Source: Nocardia jiangxiensis NBRC 101359
GTDB lineage: Bacteria > Actinomycetota > Actinomycetes > Mycobacteriales > Mycobacteriaceae
NCBI RefSeq assembly: GCF_000308615.1
Contig: NZ_BAGB01000010.1
Span: forward strand, 1-64,000
Direction: 5' to 3'
Length of the DNA stretch: 64,000 nucleotides
Shown: positions 45,599-54,811 of the stretch, in pieces
Layout of the letters: every line of letters begins with the position of its first letter
How positions within the stretch are numbered: the first letter of the stretch is position 1
Notes under the pieces: model-generated
Told to the model about the DNA's origin: nothing
The model's input: only the letters and a program-made list of their open reading frames with translations
Databases searched by the model: none
Made by a program: the position numbers and the translations under genes

Positions 45599-47224
45599 AT
45601 GCGGTTAACGGCGACACATGCGTCGGCGGCCCGATCGGGTCGCGTGAAAACTATTGCGGCAGTAGGAATGGCAGGACTCGCGCTGGTCGCGGTCGCCGGG
45701 TGCGGTGCCGGCCGCACCAACGGCGGCGGCAGCGGTAGCGGTCTGGTCATCGGGACCACGGACAAGATCTTCTCCCTGGACCCCGCCGCGGCCTACGACC
45801 AGGGCTCGTACGTGCCCGAAACGCAGGTCTACCAGCACCTGCTGAACTTCGCGCCGGGGGCGACCAATCCGACCCCCGATGCGGCGCAGAAGTGCGAATT
45901 CGCCACGCCCACCACGTATTCCTGCACGCTGAAGCAGGGCCTGAAGTTCGCCAACGGTGATCCGCTGACCTCGGCCAGCGTGAAGTTCTCCTTCGATCGG
46001 ATGTTGAAGATCAACGATCCGAACGGACCGGCCTCGCTGCTGGGCAATCTGGATCACACCGACGCTCCCGATGCGAATACGGTGACCTTCACCCTCAAGA
46101 ACGCCAACGATCAGACCTTCCCGGCGATCCTGCCGACCCAGGCGGGGCCGATCGTGGACGAGAAGGTGTTCCCGGCGGACAAGATCATGGACGACGACGC
46201 GATCGTCAAGGCGAAGCCGTTCTCCGGGCCGTACACGATCACCAGCTACGACAAGAACAAACTCGTTCAGTATCAGGCGAATTCGGGGTACAACGGGATC
46301 CTGGGGACGCCGAAGACCGCGACGGTCTCGGCCAAGTACTACGCCTCGGCCGACAATCTCAAGCTCGACATCCAGAACGGCAACATCGATGTCGCCTATC
46401 GCAGCCTGAGCCCGACCGATCTGGAGTCGTTGCGCAAGAACGACAAGGTCGAGGTGCACGAGGGCCTGGGCGGCGAGCTGCGCTACATCGTGTTCAATCT
46501 GAACACCATGCCGGGCGGCACACCCGAGCAGAAGCTCGCGGTCCGCAAGGCCGTGTCCGCGAGCGTCGATCGCGACGCGCTGTCCACCGGTGTGTACAAG
46601 GGGATGTACCAGCCCGCGTATTCGACTGTGCCGCAGGGCTACGAGGGCGCGACCGAACCGTTCAAGGATCTCTACGGGGCCAAGCCGAACAAGGCCGAGG
46701 CCGCCAAATTCCTCGCCGACGCCGGGGTGCAGACACCGGTGCCGCTGAACCTGCAGTACAACCCGGATCACTACGGCGGCAGCAGTTCCGAGGAGTACGC
46801 GGCGATCAAGAACCAGCTCGAGTCGACCGGGCTGTTCACGGTGAACCTGCAGTCCACCGAGTGGGTGACCTATCAGAAGGAACGTGCTCGCGACGGCTAC
46901 CCGGAGTATCAGATGGGCTGGTTCCCGGACTTCCCGGATCCGGACGACTATCTGACCCCGTTCTTCGCGCCGAACAACTTCCTGCAGAACCACTTCGAGG
47001 ATCCGAGCATCACCGCGCAGCTGACCGCGGAGATCACCCAGCCGGACAAGACCCAGCGCATCGCGATCCTGCAGCAGATCCAATCCGATATCGCGCAGAA
47101 GTTCATTCCGGTGCTGCCGTTGCTGTCCGGTAAGCAGATCGCGGTGTCGGTCAAGGGCGTTCAGGGTGTGGAGAGCACGCTGGATCCGTCCACCAAGTTC
47201 CGCTACAGCGTGCTGAGCAAGTGA
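45599..47224 (+). CDS. Peptide/nickel-type ABC substrate-binding lipoprotein
   Basis: This is a 541-residue family 5 (Opp/Dpp/Nik) solute-binding protein. The signal sequence ends in a lipobox at VAVAGCG (Cys35), so the mature protein is lipid-anchored outside the membrane. Family features include FSLDPAAAYDQGSYVPETQVYQHLLNF near the start (spanning ~58-85), LKFANGDPLTSASVKFSFDRML and VRKAVSASVDRDALS. It opens a four-gene operon and its TGA overlaps the GTG of the first permease by four bases. Dipeptide or oligopeptide is the likely cargo; the sequence does not settle it. Confidence 0.93.
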   Translation: MRLTATHASAARSGRVKTIAAVGMAGLALVAVAGCGAGRTNGGGSGSGLVIGTTDKIFSLDPAAAYDQGSYVPETQVYQHLLNFAPGATNPTPDAAQKCEFATPTTYSCTLKQGLKFANGDPLTSASVKFSFDRMLKINDPNGPASLLGNLDHTDAPDANTVTFTLKNANDQTFPAILPTQAGPIVDEKVFPADKIMDDDAIVKAKPFSGPYTITSYDKNKLVQYQANSGYNGILGTPKTATVSAKYYASADNLKLDIQNGNIDVAYRSLSPTDLESLRKNDKVEVHEGLGGELRYIVFNLNTMPGGTPEQKLAVRKAVSASVDRDALSTGVYKGMYQPAYSTVPQGYEGATEPFKDLYGAKPNKAEAAKFLADAGVQTPVPLNLQYNPDHYGGSSSEEYAAIKNQLESTGLFTVNLQSTEWVTYQKERARDGYPEYQMGWFPDFPDPDDYLTPFFAPNNFLQNHFEDPSITAQLTAEITQPDKTQRIAILQQIQSDIAQKFIPVLPLLSGKQIAVSVKGVQGVESTLDPSTKFRYSVLSK

Positions 47225-48318
47225 CGAGCGTAGCCCCCGAGCGGGAGCCGGATGTCCCGGCTCCCGCCGCGAATGCGCAGCGCCGCAGTGGATCTCGCTA
47301 TGGCGTACTGCTGCGCTACCTGGGAGTGCGGCTGTTGCTGATCGTGCCCACGGCATGGATTCTGGTGACGGTCGTCTTCTTCCTGATGCGCGTGGTGGGT
47401 GATCCGATCAGCGCCGCGCTGGGCGGGCGGCTGCCACCGGACCAGATCGCCGAACGCAAACGCGCGGCCGGATTCGACCGGCCCATCCTGACTCAGTACT
47501 GGGAGTACATCTCCGGGCTGGTGCGCGGGGATTTCGGTCGCTCCCAGGACAATCGGGCGATCAGCGACATCATCACCAGTTACGGCGCGGCTACGCTGGA
47601 ACTGGTGGTGTGGGCGTTGATCGTCGCCTTCCTGGTCGGGATTCCACTCGGGCGGCTGGCCGCCAAACGACGGGACAAAGCCTCGGACGTGGGATTGCGG
47701 CTGTTCGCGATCCTGGTCTACGCGGCGCCGGTGTTCTTCGTCGGGCTGCTGCTCAAACTGGTTTTCGCGGTCGAGCTGGGCTGGCTGCCGGTGGCCGGGC
47801 GGGCGAGTACGAATGTGGAACTCGCACTGCAGAACGTCTCGCCGAAGACCAACATCCTGTTCATCGACGCAATCCTCTACGGCGACAGCGGATATCTGCT
47901 CGACGTGGTGAAACACGCCATCCTGCCCGCCATCGCGCTGGGACTGCTGACCGCGGGAATCTTCCTGCGGCTGGTGCGGATCAATCTGATCCAGACCCTG
48001 CGCAGCGATTTCGTGGACGCGGCGCGGGCGCGCGGCCTGTCGGATCGGGTGGTGACGGGGCGACATGCGTTCCGCAACGCCATGATTCCGATCGTGACGG
48101 TGATGGGCATGCAGATCGCGATGATGCTCGGCGGGGCGGTGCTCACCGAGATCACCTTCGAATGGAAGGGCCTGGGCTATCAGCTCGCGCAGTATCTGCA
48201 GGCTCGCGACTTCGTCGCGGTGCAGGGGATCGTGGCATTCCTGGCACTGGTCGTCGCGGTGATGAGCTTCCTGGTGGATATCGTTGTGGCGCTTATCGAT
48301 CCGAGGGTGAGGTTCTAG
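47221..48318 (+). CDS. Peptide ABC transporter permease (DppB/OppB type)
   Basis: This is a 365-residue inner-membrane permease with six predicted helices. The N-terminal LLLIVPTAWILVTVVFFLMRVVGDP is followed by the OppB-type domain, with GIPLGRLAAKRRDKASD and the conserved EAA-loop region DFVDAARARGLSDRVVTGRHAFRNAMIPI that contacts the ATPase. It overlaps the lipoprotein gene by four bases and the next permease by one (TAGTG), so all are translated as a unit. Confidence 0.93.
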   Translation: MTSVAPEREPDVPAPAANAQRRSGSRYGVLLRYLGVRLLLIVPTAWILVTVVFFLMRVVGDPISAALGGRLPPDQIAERKRAAGFDRPILTQYWEYISGLVRGDFGRSQDNRAISDIITSYGAATLELVVWALIVAFLVGIPLGRLAAKRRDKASDVGLRLFAILVYAAPVFFVGLLLKLVFAVELGWLPVAGRASTNVELALQNVSPKTNILFIDAILYGDSGYLLDVVKHAILPAIALGLLTAGIFLRLVRINLIQTLRSDFVDAARARGLSDRVVTGRHAFRNAMIPIVTVMGMQIAMMLGGAVLTEITFEWKGLGYQLAQYLQARDFVAVQGIVAFLALVVAVMSFLVDIVVALIDPRVRF

Positions 48319-49331
48319 TGACCGCTCCTGAACTGATGGCCGATCCGGTCGTCGTCCCGCCGGTGCCGCGCCGTGGAATTCCCGGGATGCGGCTGTTCTC
48401 GTTGACCTCCGGACTGCAGCGGGTGACATTGATCGCCGGGCTCGCGCTGATCGGGCTGTTCGTGATCGTCGCGGTGTTCGCACCGCTGATCGCGCCGTAC
48501 GGATTCGCCCAGATCTCCGATCACGGTGTGGATTTCGTGCGACAGCAGGCGCCCTCGGCGCAGCACTGGTTCGGCACCTCGGTGCGCGGGGAGGACGTGT
48601 TCTCCCGGGTGATCTACGGGGCGCGCACCGCGCTGATCGTCATCGCGATCTCGCTGGTGTTGTCGCTGTTCGTCGGTGTGCCACTGGGATTGCTGTCCGG
48701 CTACGTCGGGCGCTGGGTGGACCGGGTGCTGGTGCTGTTCATGGACGCGATGTACGCGTTCCCGACGCTGCTGCTGGCGATCGTGGTGTCCATCGTGGTG
48801 GCGGGCGGCAATTCGTCGAGTTTCGGCGGTGTGCTGTCCGCGGCCGTGGCGATCACGGTGATCTATGTGCCGCAATACTTCCGGGTGGTGCGCAATGCGA
48901 CGGTGGCGGTGAAGACCGAACCGTACGTCGACGCCGCACGGGTGACCGGTGCGTCGATCGGGCGAATCCTGTTCCGGCACATCTTCCCCAACGTCACGCA
49001 GTCGCTGCCGGTGATCATCACCCTCAACGGCTCCGAGGCGATCCTGACGCTGGCCGCGCTGGGATTCCTCGGTTACGGCATCGAACCGACCCAGGCCGCG
49101 GAATGGGGCTACGACCTGAACAAGGCGTTGTCCGATGTCTCCGACGGGATCTGGTGGACGGGGATATTTCCCGGCGTGGCCATCGTGCTTGTCGTGCTGG
49201 GGATGACGATGGTGGGGGAGAGTCTGAACGAGGTGCTCAACCCGCTGTTGCGGACGCGTCGGGCGGCCTCGGGTGCGAGCGCGACCGAGGGTGCCTCCGC
49301 CGCGAACGGTTCCGGAGACGGGAATGACTGA
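48318..49331 (+). CDS. Peptide ABC transporter permease (DppC/OppC type)
   Basis: This is a 337-residue second permease, starting at GTG 48318. The OppC N-terminal segment (LIGLFVIVAVFAPLIAPYGF, then HWFGTSVRGEDVFSRVIYGART) is followed by five further helices and the ATPase-contact loop VDAARVTGASIGRILFRHIFPNV. It pairs with the DppB-type protein as a heterodimer. The C-terminal ~25 residues are Ala/Gly/Ser-rich (ASGASATEGASAANGSGDG). Its end overlaps the ATPase gene by eight bases. Confidence 0.93.
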   Translation: MTAPELMADPVVVPPVPRRGIPGMRLFSLTSGLQRVTLIAGLALIGLFVIVAVFAPLIAPYGFAQISDHGVDFVRQQAPSAQHWFGTSVRGEDVFSRVIYGARTALIVIAISLVLSLFVGVPLGLLSGYVGRWVDRVLVLFMDAMYAFPTLLLAIVVSIVVAGGNSSSFGGVLSAAVAITVIYVPQYFRVVRNATVAVKTEPYVDAARVTGASIGRILFRHIFPNVTQSLPVIITLNGSEAILTLAALGFLGYGIEPTQAAEWGYDLNKALSDVSDGIWWTGIFPGVAIVLVVLGMTMVGESLNEVLNPLLRTRRAASGASATEGASAANGSGDGND

Positions 49332-51108
49332 AATATCCGAACGTACTGCGGCCCTGTCGATCACGTCGCTCTCGGTCACCTTCAGCACCGACGCCGGGGC
49401 GGTCGATGCCGTGCGCGACGTGTCGTACGAGGTGTTCCCCGGTGAGGTGCTCGCGATCGTCGGCGAGTCGGGCTCGGGAAAGTCGGTGAGTTCGCGCACC
49501 GCGATCGGACTGCTGCCGCACACCGCCCAGGTGCGCGGGACGGTGACCGTCGGCGCGCACACGATCACCGCGATGTCGGACAAACAGCTGACCGCGATCC
49601 GCGGCGGCGAGATCTCGATGGTGTTCCAGGAGCCCGGTGCGGCCCTGGACCCGCTGTTCACCGTCGGCTTCCAGATCGCCGAAGCCGTTCGCGCCCACAC
49701 GAATACCAGTCGTCGAGCGGCCAAGGCCCGTGCGATCGAACTGCTGCGAACGGTCGGACTGCCCGACCCGGAACATCGGGTCGACTTCTATCCGCATCAA
49801 CTCTCCGGCGGACAGAAACAGCGCGTGATGATCGCCATCGCCCTCGCGTGCGAGCCGAAGGTGATCATCGCCGACGAACCGACCACCGCGCTGGACGTCA
49901 CCGTCCAGGCCGAAATTCTGGAACTGCTCCGCGACCTGCGCGACCGCACCGGCAGCGCCATCGTCCTGATCACCCACAACATGGGCGTCGTCGCGGACCT
50001 GGCCGACCGCGTCGTGGTGATGCGTTCGGGCAAGGTGGTGGAAACCGCCCCGGTCGAGCAGCTGTTCGCCGCCCCGCGCGAGCAGTACACCCGAGATCTG
50101 CTCGCTGCCGTACCGCACCTCGGCGCTGGCTTGGAGCCCACTGCCGAGCCGGTGTCTCCGATTGCGCCGCAACCGGATTCGGCATCCGGTCCGGACCCGG
50201 TCAGACCGGCGGACCGGTCGAATTCGGATGCGTCGGTGAGCGGGGCGGATTCGAGCGAAGAGGTGACCTCGCCCGAAAACGTACTCGAGGTGCGGGATCT
50301 GGTCGTGGAATTCCCGGGTGCGCTGGGGCGGGCGGCCTTTCGTGCGGTCGACTCGGTGAGTTTCAGCATCGCCCGCGGTGAAACCCTGGGCCTGGTGGGG
50401 GAATCCGGGTCGGGCAAGACGACGATCGGGCGGTGTGTGGCCGCGCTGCAGCGGCCTTCGGCGGGGGTGATCCGGGTGCAGGGGCAGGAGCTGACCGGCT
50501 TGTCCGAGCGCAGGTTGCGGCCGATGCGCAGGCGGTTGGGGTTCGTGTTCCAGGATCCCGCGACGTCGCTGAATCCGCGGTTGACCGTGGGCCAGTGCGT
50601 TGCCGAGCCACTGGTGGTGCATCGTGCGGTCGCGGGTGCGGAGTTGCGGTCGCGGGTGCGCGGCATCCTGGACGCGGTGCAACTGCCGGAGGGGACCGAG
50701 AGTCGTTATCCCCATGAGCTTTCCGGTGGCCAGCGGCAGCGGGCGAGTCTGGCTCGGGCGCTGGTGCTGAATCCGGATCTGCTGGTCGCGGACGAGCCGA
50801 CCAGCGCCCTGGACGTTTCGGTGCAGGCGCGGGTGCTCGAGCTGTTCGCCGAGCTACAGCGCGAATTCGGCTGGGCGTGCCTGTTCGTCAGCCACGATCT
50901 CGCCGTGGTGGATCAGCTCGCTGCCCGGATCATGGTGTTGCGCAACGGGTCCGTGGTCGAACAGGGCACCCGCGACGAGATCCTGCGGCACCCGTCCCAG
51001 GAATACACCCAGCGACTGGTCGCGGCCGTGCCGGTTCCGGACCCGGTCGAACAGCGTCGCCGCCGCGCCGCCTCGGCCGCCCTGTTCGCCGCGGACGGCG
51101 CCGGATGA
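49324..51108 (+). CDS. Fused peptide ABC transporter ATPase (DppD-DppF type)
   Basis: This is a 594-residue protein with two full ABC nucleotide-binding domains in one chain. The first has Walker A GESGSGKS at residues 48-55, signature LSGGQKQR and Walker B VIIADEP. A polar linker of about 55 residues (~270-325) follows. The second has GESGSGKTT at ~359-367, LSGGQRQR and LLVADEP. Both have the Opp/Dpp C-terminal extension ([12 protein letters not shown] and [12 protein letters not shown]). Such fused ATPases are common in actinobacteria in place of separate DppD and DppF. It completes an operon of lipoprotein, two permeases and ATPase. Confidence 0.94.
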   Translation: MTEISERTAALSITSLSVTFSTDAGAVDAVRDVSYEVFPGEVLAIVGESGSGKSVSSRTAIGLLPHTAQVRGTVTVGAHTITAMSDKQLTAIRGGEISMVFQEPGAALDPLFTVGFQIAEAVRAHTNTSRRAAKARAIELLRTVGLPDPEHRVDFYPHQLSGGQKQRVMIAIALACEPKVIIADEPTTALDVTVQAEILELLRDLRDRTGSAIVLITHNMGVVADLADRVVVMRSGKVVETAPVEQLFAAPREQYTRDLLAAVPHLGAGLEPTAEPVSPIAPQPDSASGPDPVRPADRSNSDASVSGADSSEEVTSPENVLEVRDLVVEFPGALGRAAFRAVDSVSFSIARGETLGLVGESGSGKTTIGRCVAALQRPSAGVIRVQGQELTGLSERRLRPMRRRLGFVFQDPATSLNPRLTVGQCVAEPLVVHRAVAGAELRSRVRGILDAVQLPEGTESRYPHELSGGQRQRASLARALVLNPDLLVADEPTSALDVSVQARVLELFAELQREFGWACLFVSHDLAVVDQLAARIMVLRNGSVVEQGTRDEILRHPSQEYTQRLVAAVPVPDPVEQRRRRAASAALFAADGAG

Positions 51109-51317
51109 CCAACCGGATGCGGTGCGCGGGCCGTCATCCCCTCGGCGGAATCGGCTGCACCGCATCCCTTTCCGGACGGACGCTGGGCCGGTGGTAGGTA
51201 TCGGCCGAGTGTTCACCGATCCGGGGCGGTGGCCGGTGCCGGACTGCCGCCGCCCCGGATCGGGGCCATCGATCATCTCCGCCGGAGAACCGCAGCGCGT
51301 CGAGAACGGTTGCGGTG

Positions 51318-51938
51318 TCAGGGTTCCGGCGCGGCCACCGGCCGCAGGAGCCCGCTGATCATCAGCAGGATGCACTGTTCGGCTTCGGCGCGTTCGGTTT
51401 CCGGATCCTCCGCGTTGGCCACCAGCATGCCCGCCTCGGTCACCGCGCTCAGGATCAGGTGCGCCAGCACGCGGACGGGCGCGTTCACGGCCAGGCCCGC
51501 GGCGACCGCGCGGTCCAGCAGATCGGTGATCAGGCCGAGGCCGTGCCGGCTCTCCATCTCGCGCCAGCCCGCCCAGCCCAGGACGGCGGGACCGTCGGCC
51601 ATGGCGATGCGCACCGTTTCGGCGCGGCTGCACATGTCCAGGAAGGTGCGCAGGCCGACGGCCATCGCTGCCATCAGATCGTTCGGATCGGGCAGGGCCG
51701 CCACGGCCCGCTCGATCTCGGCGGTGTTGTCGGCCTCGAGTTGTTCGAGCACGGCCAGGAACAATCCCCTCTTGTCGCCGTAGTGGTGGTGCAGCGCCCC
51801 CCGGGTGACCCCGGCCTCGGACACGATCTCCTCGGCCGAGACGCCCGCATAGCCGCGCGCGGCGAACAGCCGATAACCGGCCTGTTCCAATGCGGTGCGG
51901 GTGGTGCGGGAGCGGTCCTCCTGACTACGGCGTGGCAT
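51318..51938 (-). CDS. TetR-family regulator
   Basis: This is a 206-residue TetR protein. Residues ~10-57 are the HTH (TALEQAGYRLFAARGYAGVS, EEIVSEAGVTRGALHHHYGDK); the rest is a helical ligand-binding domain ending in VRVLAHLILSAVTEAGMLVAN. Its ATG at 51938 overlaps the last 14 bases of the hydrolase gene upstream on the same strand, so both are made from one message that starts near 52800. The perfect palindrome at 52833-52853 in front of that message is the likely site at which it represses itself and the hydrolase. Confidence 0.92.
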   Translation of the reverse strand: MPRRSQEDRSRTTRTALEQAGYRLFAARGYAGVSAEEIVSEAGVTRGALHHHYGDKRGLFLAVLEQLEADNTAEIERAVAALPDPNDLMAAMAVGLRTFLDMCSRAETVRIAMADGPAVLGWAGWREMESRHGLGLITDLLDRAVAAGLAVNAPVRVLAHLILSAVTEAGMLVANAEDPETERAEAEQCILLMISGLLRPVAAPEP

Positions 51939-52791
51939 GCAGCCGAGTGAACTCCACGATCAACTCGGTGAGCAACTCGGGCTGATCCTCGGCGATGAAG
52001 GTGTAGGAATCCGCGACGGTCTTCAGCGTCGCGTTGGGCAGATCGCCCGCGAGACGTTGTGCGAAGGACAGTTTGAACGCCTTGTCCTCGGGCGCCCACG
52101 CCAGCAGGATCGGCAGATCCAGACTCGGGAACCGCTCGGCGGCGGCCAGGGTGTACCGGTTGTGTACCCCGCGCACGAAGCGGCGCAGATCCGCGCGCAC
52201 CGCGGCGGAATTGCGGCTCGGCAGCAGGTAGGAGTCGGTGATCTCCGGCGGCGGCTGGCGCTTGGTGACCAGGCCGAAGGCGATCGGCAACCGTAGCGCC
52301 GGACGCACCCGCATGAGTTCGAGCATCGCGCGCAGCAGACCGGGGACCGCGGCGATCCGCGGCAGCGGGGTGAACGGCTGCGGGAAGAACTTCTCGTAGG
52401 CGTCGCAGTTGGTGAGCACCACGCGCGCGACCCGGGATCGGTTGCGGGTCAACAGGATCTGCGTGATGGCCCCGCCGGTGTCGTTGGCCACGAGGGTCAC
52501 ATCGCGTAGCTCGAGCCGCTCGAGGAAGGCGGCGATGAGATCGGCCGCGCCGGTGGGGGACAGGTCCGCGTCGGGCACCGGAATCGTGTGCGCGCCGAAG
52601 GGCCAGTCCGGGGTGATGCATCGATGTCCCGCCGCGACCACGCCGGGCACGACCTTGCGCCACAGATCGGCGTTGACGAGCAGTCCGTGCACGAACACCA
52701 CCGGATCGCCGGAGCCGGTGTCGTGATAGCGGATCCGGGCGCCGGGCAGGTCCACATGATCGATCGGGCCGAGTGCGGTGCTGGTTGCCAT
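51925..52791 (-). CDS. Alpha/beta-hydrolase
   Basis: This is a 288-residue protein of the haloalkane dehalogenase/epoxide hydrolase-like group. It has RIRYHDTGSGDPVVFVHGLLVN at the start with the HG oxyanion motif, WPFGAHTIPVPD, and NDTGGAITQ at the nucleophile elbow, where the central residue is Asp (as in dehalogenases and epoxide hydrolases) rather than Ser. The C-terminal LAWAPEDKAF supplies the acid region. The usual His could not be pinned down with confidence. It is co-transcribed with the TetR gene, whose ligand may be the hydrolase substrate. Confidence 0.85.
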   Translation of the reverse strand: MATSTALGPIDHVDLPGARIRYHDTGSGDPVVFVHGLLVNADLWRKVVPGVVAAGHRCITPDWPFGAHTIPVPDADLSPTGAADLIAAFLERLELRDVTLVANDTGGAITQILLTRNRSRVARVVLTNCDAYEKFFPQPFTPLPRIAAVPGLLRAMLELMRVRPALRLPIAFGLVTKRQPPPEITDSYLLPSRNSAAVRADLRRFVRGVHNRYTLAAAERFPSLDLPILLAWAPEDKAFKLSFAQRLAGDLPNATLKTVADSYTFIAEDQPELLTELIVEFTRLHATP

Positions 52792-52832
52792 GGTTCCTCC
52801 TGGACTTCGGGGGTGGATGCCTGCCCAGATTC

Positions 52833-52853
52833 ACATACATACGGGATGTATGT
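52833..52853. promoter_or_regulatory. TetR-type operator palindrome
   Basis: ACATACAT-ACGGG-ATGTATGT is a perfect 8+5+8 inverted repeat about 42 bases upstream of the hydrolase ATG. It is AT-rich against a GC-rich background and of the size bound by TetR dimers. The only TetR gene nearby is in the operon it precedes, so autoregulation is likely. Confidence 0.7.
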
Positions 52854-53069
52854 CAATAGTTCCTGTGGCCCGGCGAACAGTGCGACGACCGCACGAATGA
52901 CCGGTGGCGGGTATGCGACCCATCCGGATAAGGGGGCTGGACAGCGGCGTCATCGCAATGGCGAGATTTTGTCGATCCACCAAGCCAATACCGGTGCATA
53001 CCCGTTACTCCGCTCCGGTAGCGTGATCAGGCATCTATCCGCCGATTCGGTTTGGAGCTTTCCCCGAAA

Positions 53070-54167
53070 ATGACTGAGCAGACCCCGAGTGGTGCCGGTA
53101 TGGACGACCGGGGCGGCGCTTCGTACGCTGCCGCCGGTGTGGATATCGAGGCGGGTGACCGCGCGGTCGAGCTGTTCGCGCCCCTGGCTCGCAAGGCCAC
53201 CCGGCCCGAGGTACAGGGCGGGCTCGGCGGCTTCGCCGGACTGTTCGCGCTCAAGGGCGGCTACCGCGAACCGGTGCTGGCCTCCTCGACCGATGGCGTC
53301 GGCACCAAACTCGCGGTCGCGCAGGCCATGGACAAGCACGACACCGTCGGGCTGGACCTGGTCGCCATGGTCGTGGACGATCTGGTCGTCTGCGGCGCCG
53401 AACCGCTGTTCCTGCAGGACTACATCGCGGTCGGCAAGGTCGTCCCGGAGCGGGTCGCGCAGATCGTGTCCGGTATCGCGGAGGGTTGCATCCAGGCCGG
53501 TTGCGCACTGCTCGGCGGTGAGACGGCCGAACATCCCGGCCTGATGGAGGACGACCACTACGACATCTCGGCCACCGGCGTCGGCGTGGTCGAGGCCGAC
53601 GCGGTGCTGGGGCCGGATCGGGTGCGTCCCGGTGACGTGGTCATCGCCATGGGCTCCTCGGGCCTGCACTCCAACGGCTACAGCCTGGCCCGCAAGGTGT
53701 TGCTGGACATCGATCGGATGTCCCTGGCCGGACACGTCGAGGAGTTCGGCCGGACCCTCGGCGAGGAACTGCTCGAACCCACCAAGATCTACGCCAAGGA
53801 CTGCCTGGCCCTGGTCGCAGAGACCGATGTGCGCACCTTCGCGCACGTCACCGGCGGCGGACTGGCCGGAAACCTGTCCCGGGTGGTGCCCGCGGGCCTG
53901 GTCGCCGAACTCGATCGCGGCACCTGGAATCCCGCGCCGGTGTTCAAGCTGATCGCCCAGCGCGGCCGGGTCGAGCGCGCGGAGATGGAGAAGACCTTCA
54001 ACATGGGCGTCGGCATGGTCGCCGTCGTCGCCCCGGAGGACGCCGACCGCGCCCTGGCCGTCCTGACCGCCCGCCACATCGCCTGCTGGACGTTGGGCAC
54101 GGTGAAGAAGGCCAAGGACGACGACGCCGACCGCGTCACCCTGGAAGGCGAACACCCGCGCTTCTGA
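53070..54167 (+). CDS. purM: FGAM cyclo-ligase (AIR synthetase)
   Basis: This is a 365-residue PurM that closes FGAM to aminoimidazole ribotide with ATP (step 5). It has SYAAAGVDIEAGDRAVEL at the start, the signature VLASSTDGVGTKL, DLVAMVVDDLVVCGAEPLFLQDYIA, GGETAEHPGLM and VTGGGLAGNLSRV. The start is ATG 53070 with GGAG 12 bases upstream; a TTG at 53052 is in frame but less likely. Three inverted repeats follow the gene. Confidence 0.97.
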   Translation: MTEQTPSGAGMDDRGGASYAAAGVDIEAGDRAVELFAPLARKATRPEVQGGLGGFAGLFALKGGYREPVLASSTDGVGTKLAVAQAMDKHDTVGLDLVAMVVDDLVVCGAEPLFLQDYIAVGKVVPERVAQIVSGIAEGCIQAGCALLGGETAEHPGLMEDDHYDISATGVGVVEADAVLGPDRVRPGDVVIAMGSSGLHSNGYSLARKVLLDIDRMSLAGHVEEFGRTLGEELLEPTKIYAKDCLALVAETDVRTFAHVTGGGLAGNLSRVVPAGLVAELDRGTWNPAPVFKLIAQRGRVERAEMEKTFNMGVGMVAVVAPEDADRALAVLTARHIACWTLGTVKKAKDDDADRVTLEGEHPRF

Positions 54168-54187
54168 GCGCGGCGGCATGCCGTTGG

Positions 54188-54232
54188 TTGCGAATGTCCG
54201 TTCCGGCAGAACCTTGGAACGGACATTCGCAA
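54188..54232. repeat. 17-bp inverted repeat after purM
   Basis: TTGCGAATGTCCGTTCC (54188-54204) and GGAACGGACATTCGCAA (54216-54232) are perfect complements with an 11-base loop. It lies 20 bases after the purM stop, has no T-run, and could be a terminator of the kind common in high-GC actinobacteria or a binding site. Confidence 0.7.
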
Positions 54233-54285
54233 CAGTCCGTAGAAGACTGGTCAACGGTGTGTGTCGACACCAAAAAAGCACCGAT

Positions 54286-54306
54286 GTCCCGTTGGTTCAA
54301 CGGGAC
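54286..54306. repeat. 9-bp inverted repeat
   Basis: GTCCCGTTG-GTT-CAACGGGAC is a perfect hairpin, or operator-like palindrome, midway between purM and the DUF3073 gene. It shares the CCGTTGGTT word with the sequence just before the 54188 repeat. Confidence 0.6.
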
Positions 54307-54371
54307 TCCGATGCGGGTTGCTGAGCTCTCAGCTGGTGATGCGAGTTGCTCGACAGGCCGGACTCGGTGCG

Positions 54372-54416
54372 GACGTGTGAAGGGGGAGGCCCCGCAGGCC
54401 TCCCCCTTCACACGTC
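54372..54416. terminator. Bidirectional terminator hairpin (20-bp perfect stem)
   Basis: The arm at 54372-54391 (GACGTGTGAAGGGGGAGGCC) pairs without mismatch with 54397-54416 around a five-base loop CCGCA. It sits between the convergent purM and DUF3073 genes, eight bases from the stop of the latter, so it probably ends transcription from both sides. Confidence 0.8.
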
Positions 54417-54423
54417 GTCCAGG

Positions 54424-54639
54424 TCAGCGGCGCCAGTTGTCGTAGTCGTCGTCGGTGTCGTTCCAGCGTGACAGCGATTCGTCGCCGTCGTGCTCGTCGG
54501 ACAGCACATCACCGCGCTGCGAGTTGTGGGAGTGTCCCGACAGCTCGCGCTGAAGGCTCGTGAAGTCGGTCGATGGCGAGCTGTACTTGAGCTCGCGAGC
54601 AACCTTGGTCTGCTTTGCCTTAGCCCGGCCACGGCCCAT
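54424..54639 (-). CDS. DUF3073 domain protein
   Basis: This is a 71-residue basic-then-acidic protein starting MGRGRAKAKQTKVARELKYS, the fixed N-terminus of DUF3073, followed by FTSLQRELSGHS and an acidic tail (DDDYDNW). The family is conserved in actinobacteria next to purM; its role is unknown. No cysteines or membrane segments. The only plausible start is ATG 54639. Confidence 0.93.
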   Translation of the reverse strand: MGRGRAKAKQTKVARELKYSSPSTDFTSLQRELSGHSHNSQRGDVLSDEHDGDESLSRWNDTDDDYDNWRR

Positions 54640-54811
54640 GGCTGACCCCCTCACGTCACTGCGGAGCGGCCTGGGGTGGTTTGGCGGCCCCGTTCGAATT
54701 AATACTCTTCCTGACAGACACTTTAGCGTGTGTGACGCGGTCGCGCTTCCAGGAGTGGTCGAAGACTCCCGATCTGTCCGGGTTTGCCGGGTTGTCGCCC
54801 TCGGCCAGGAG

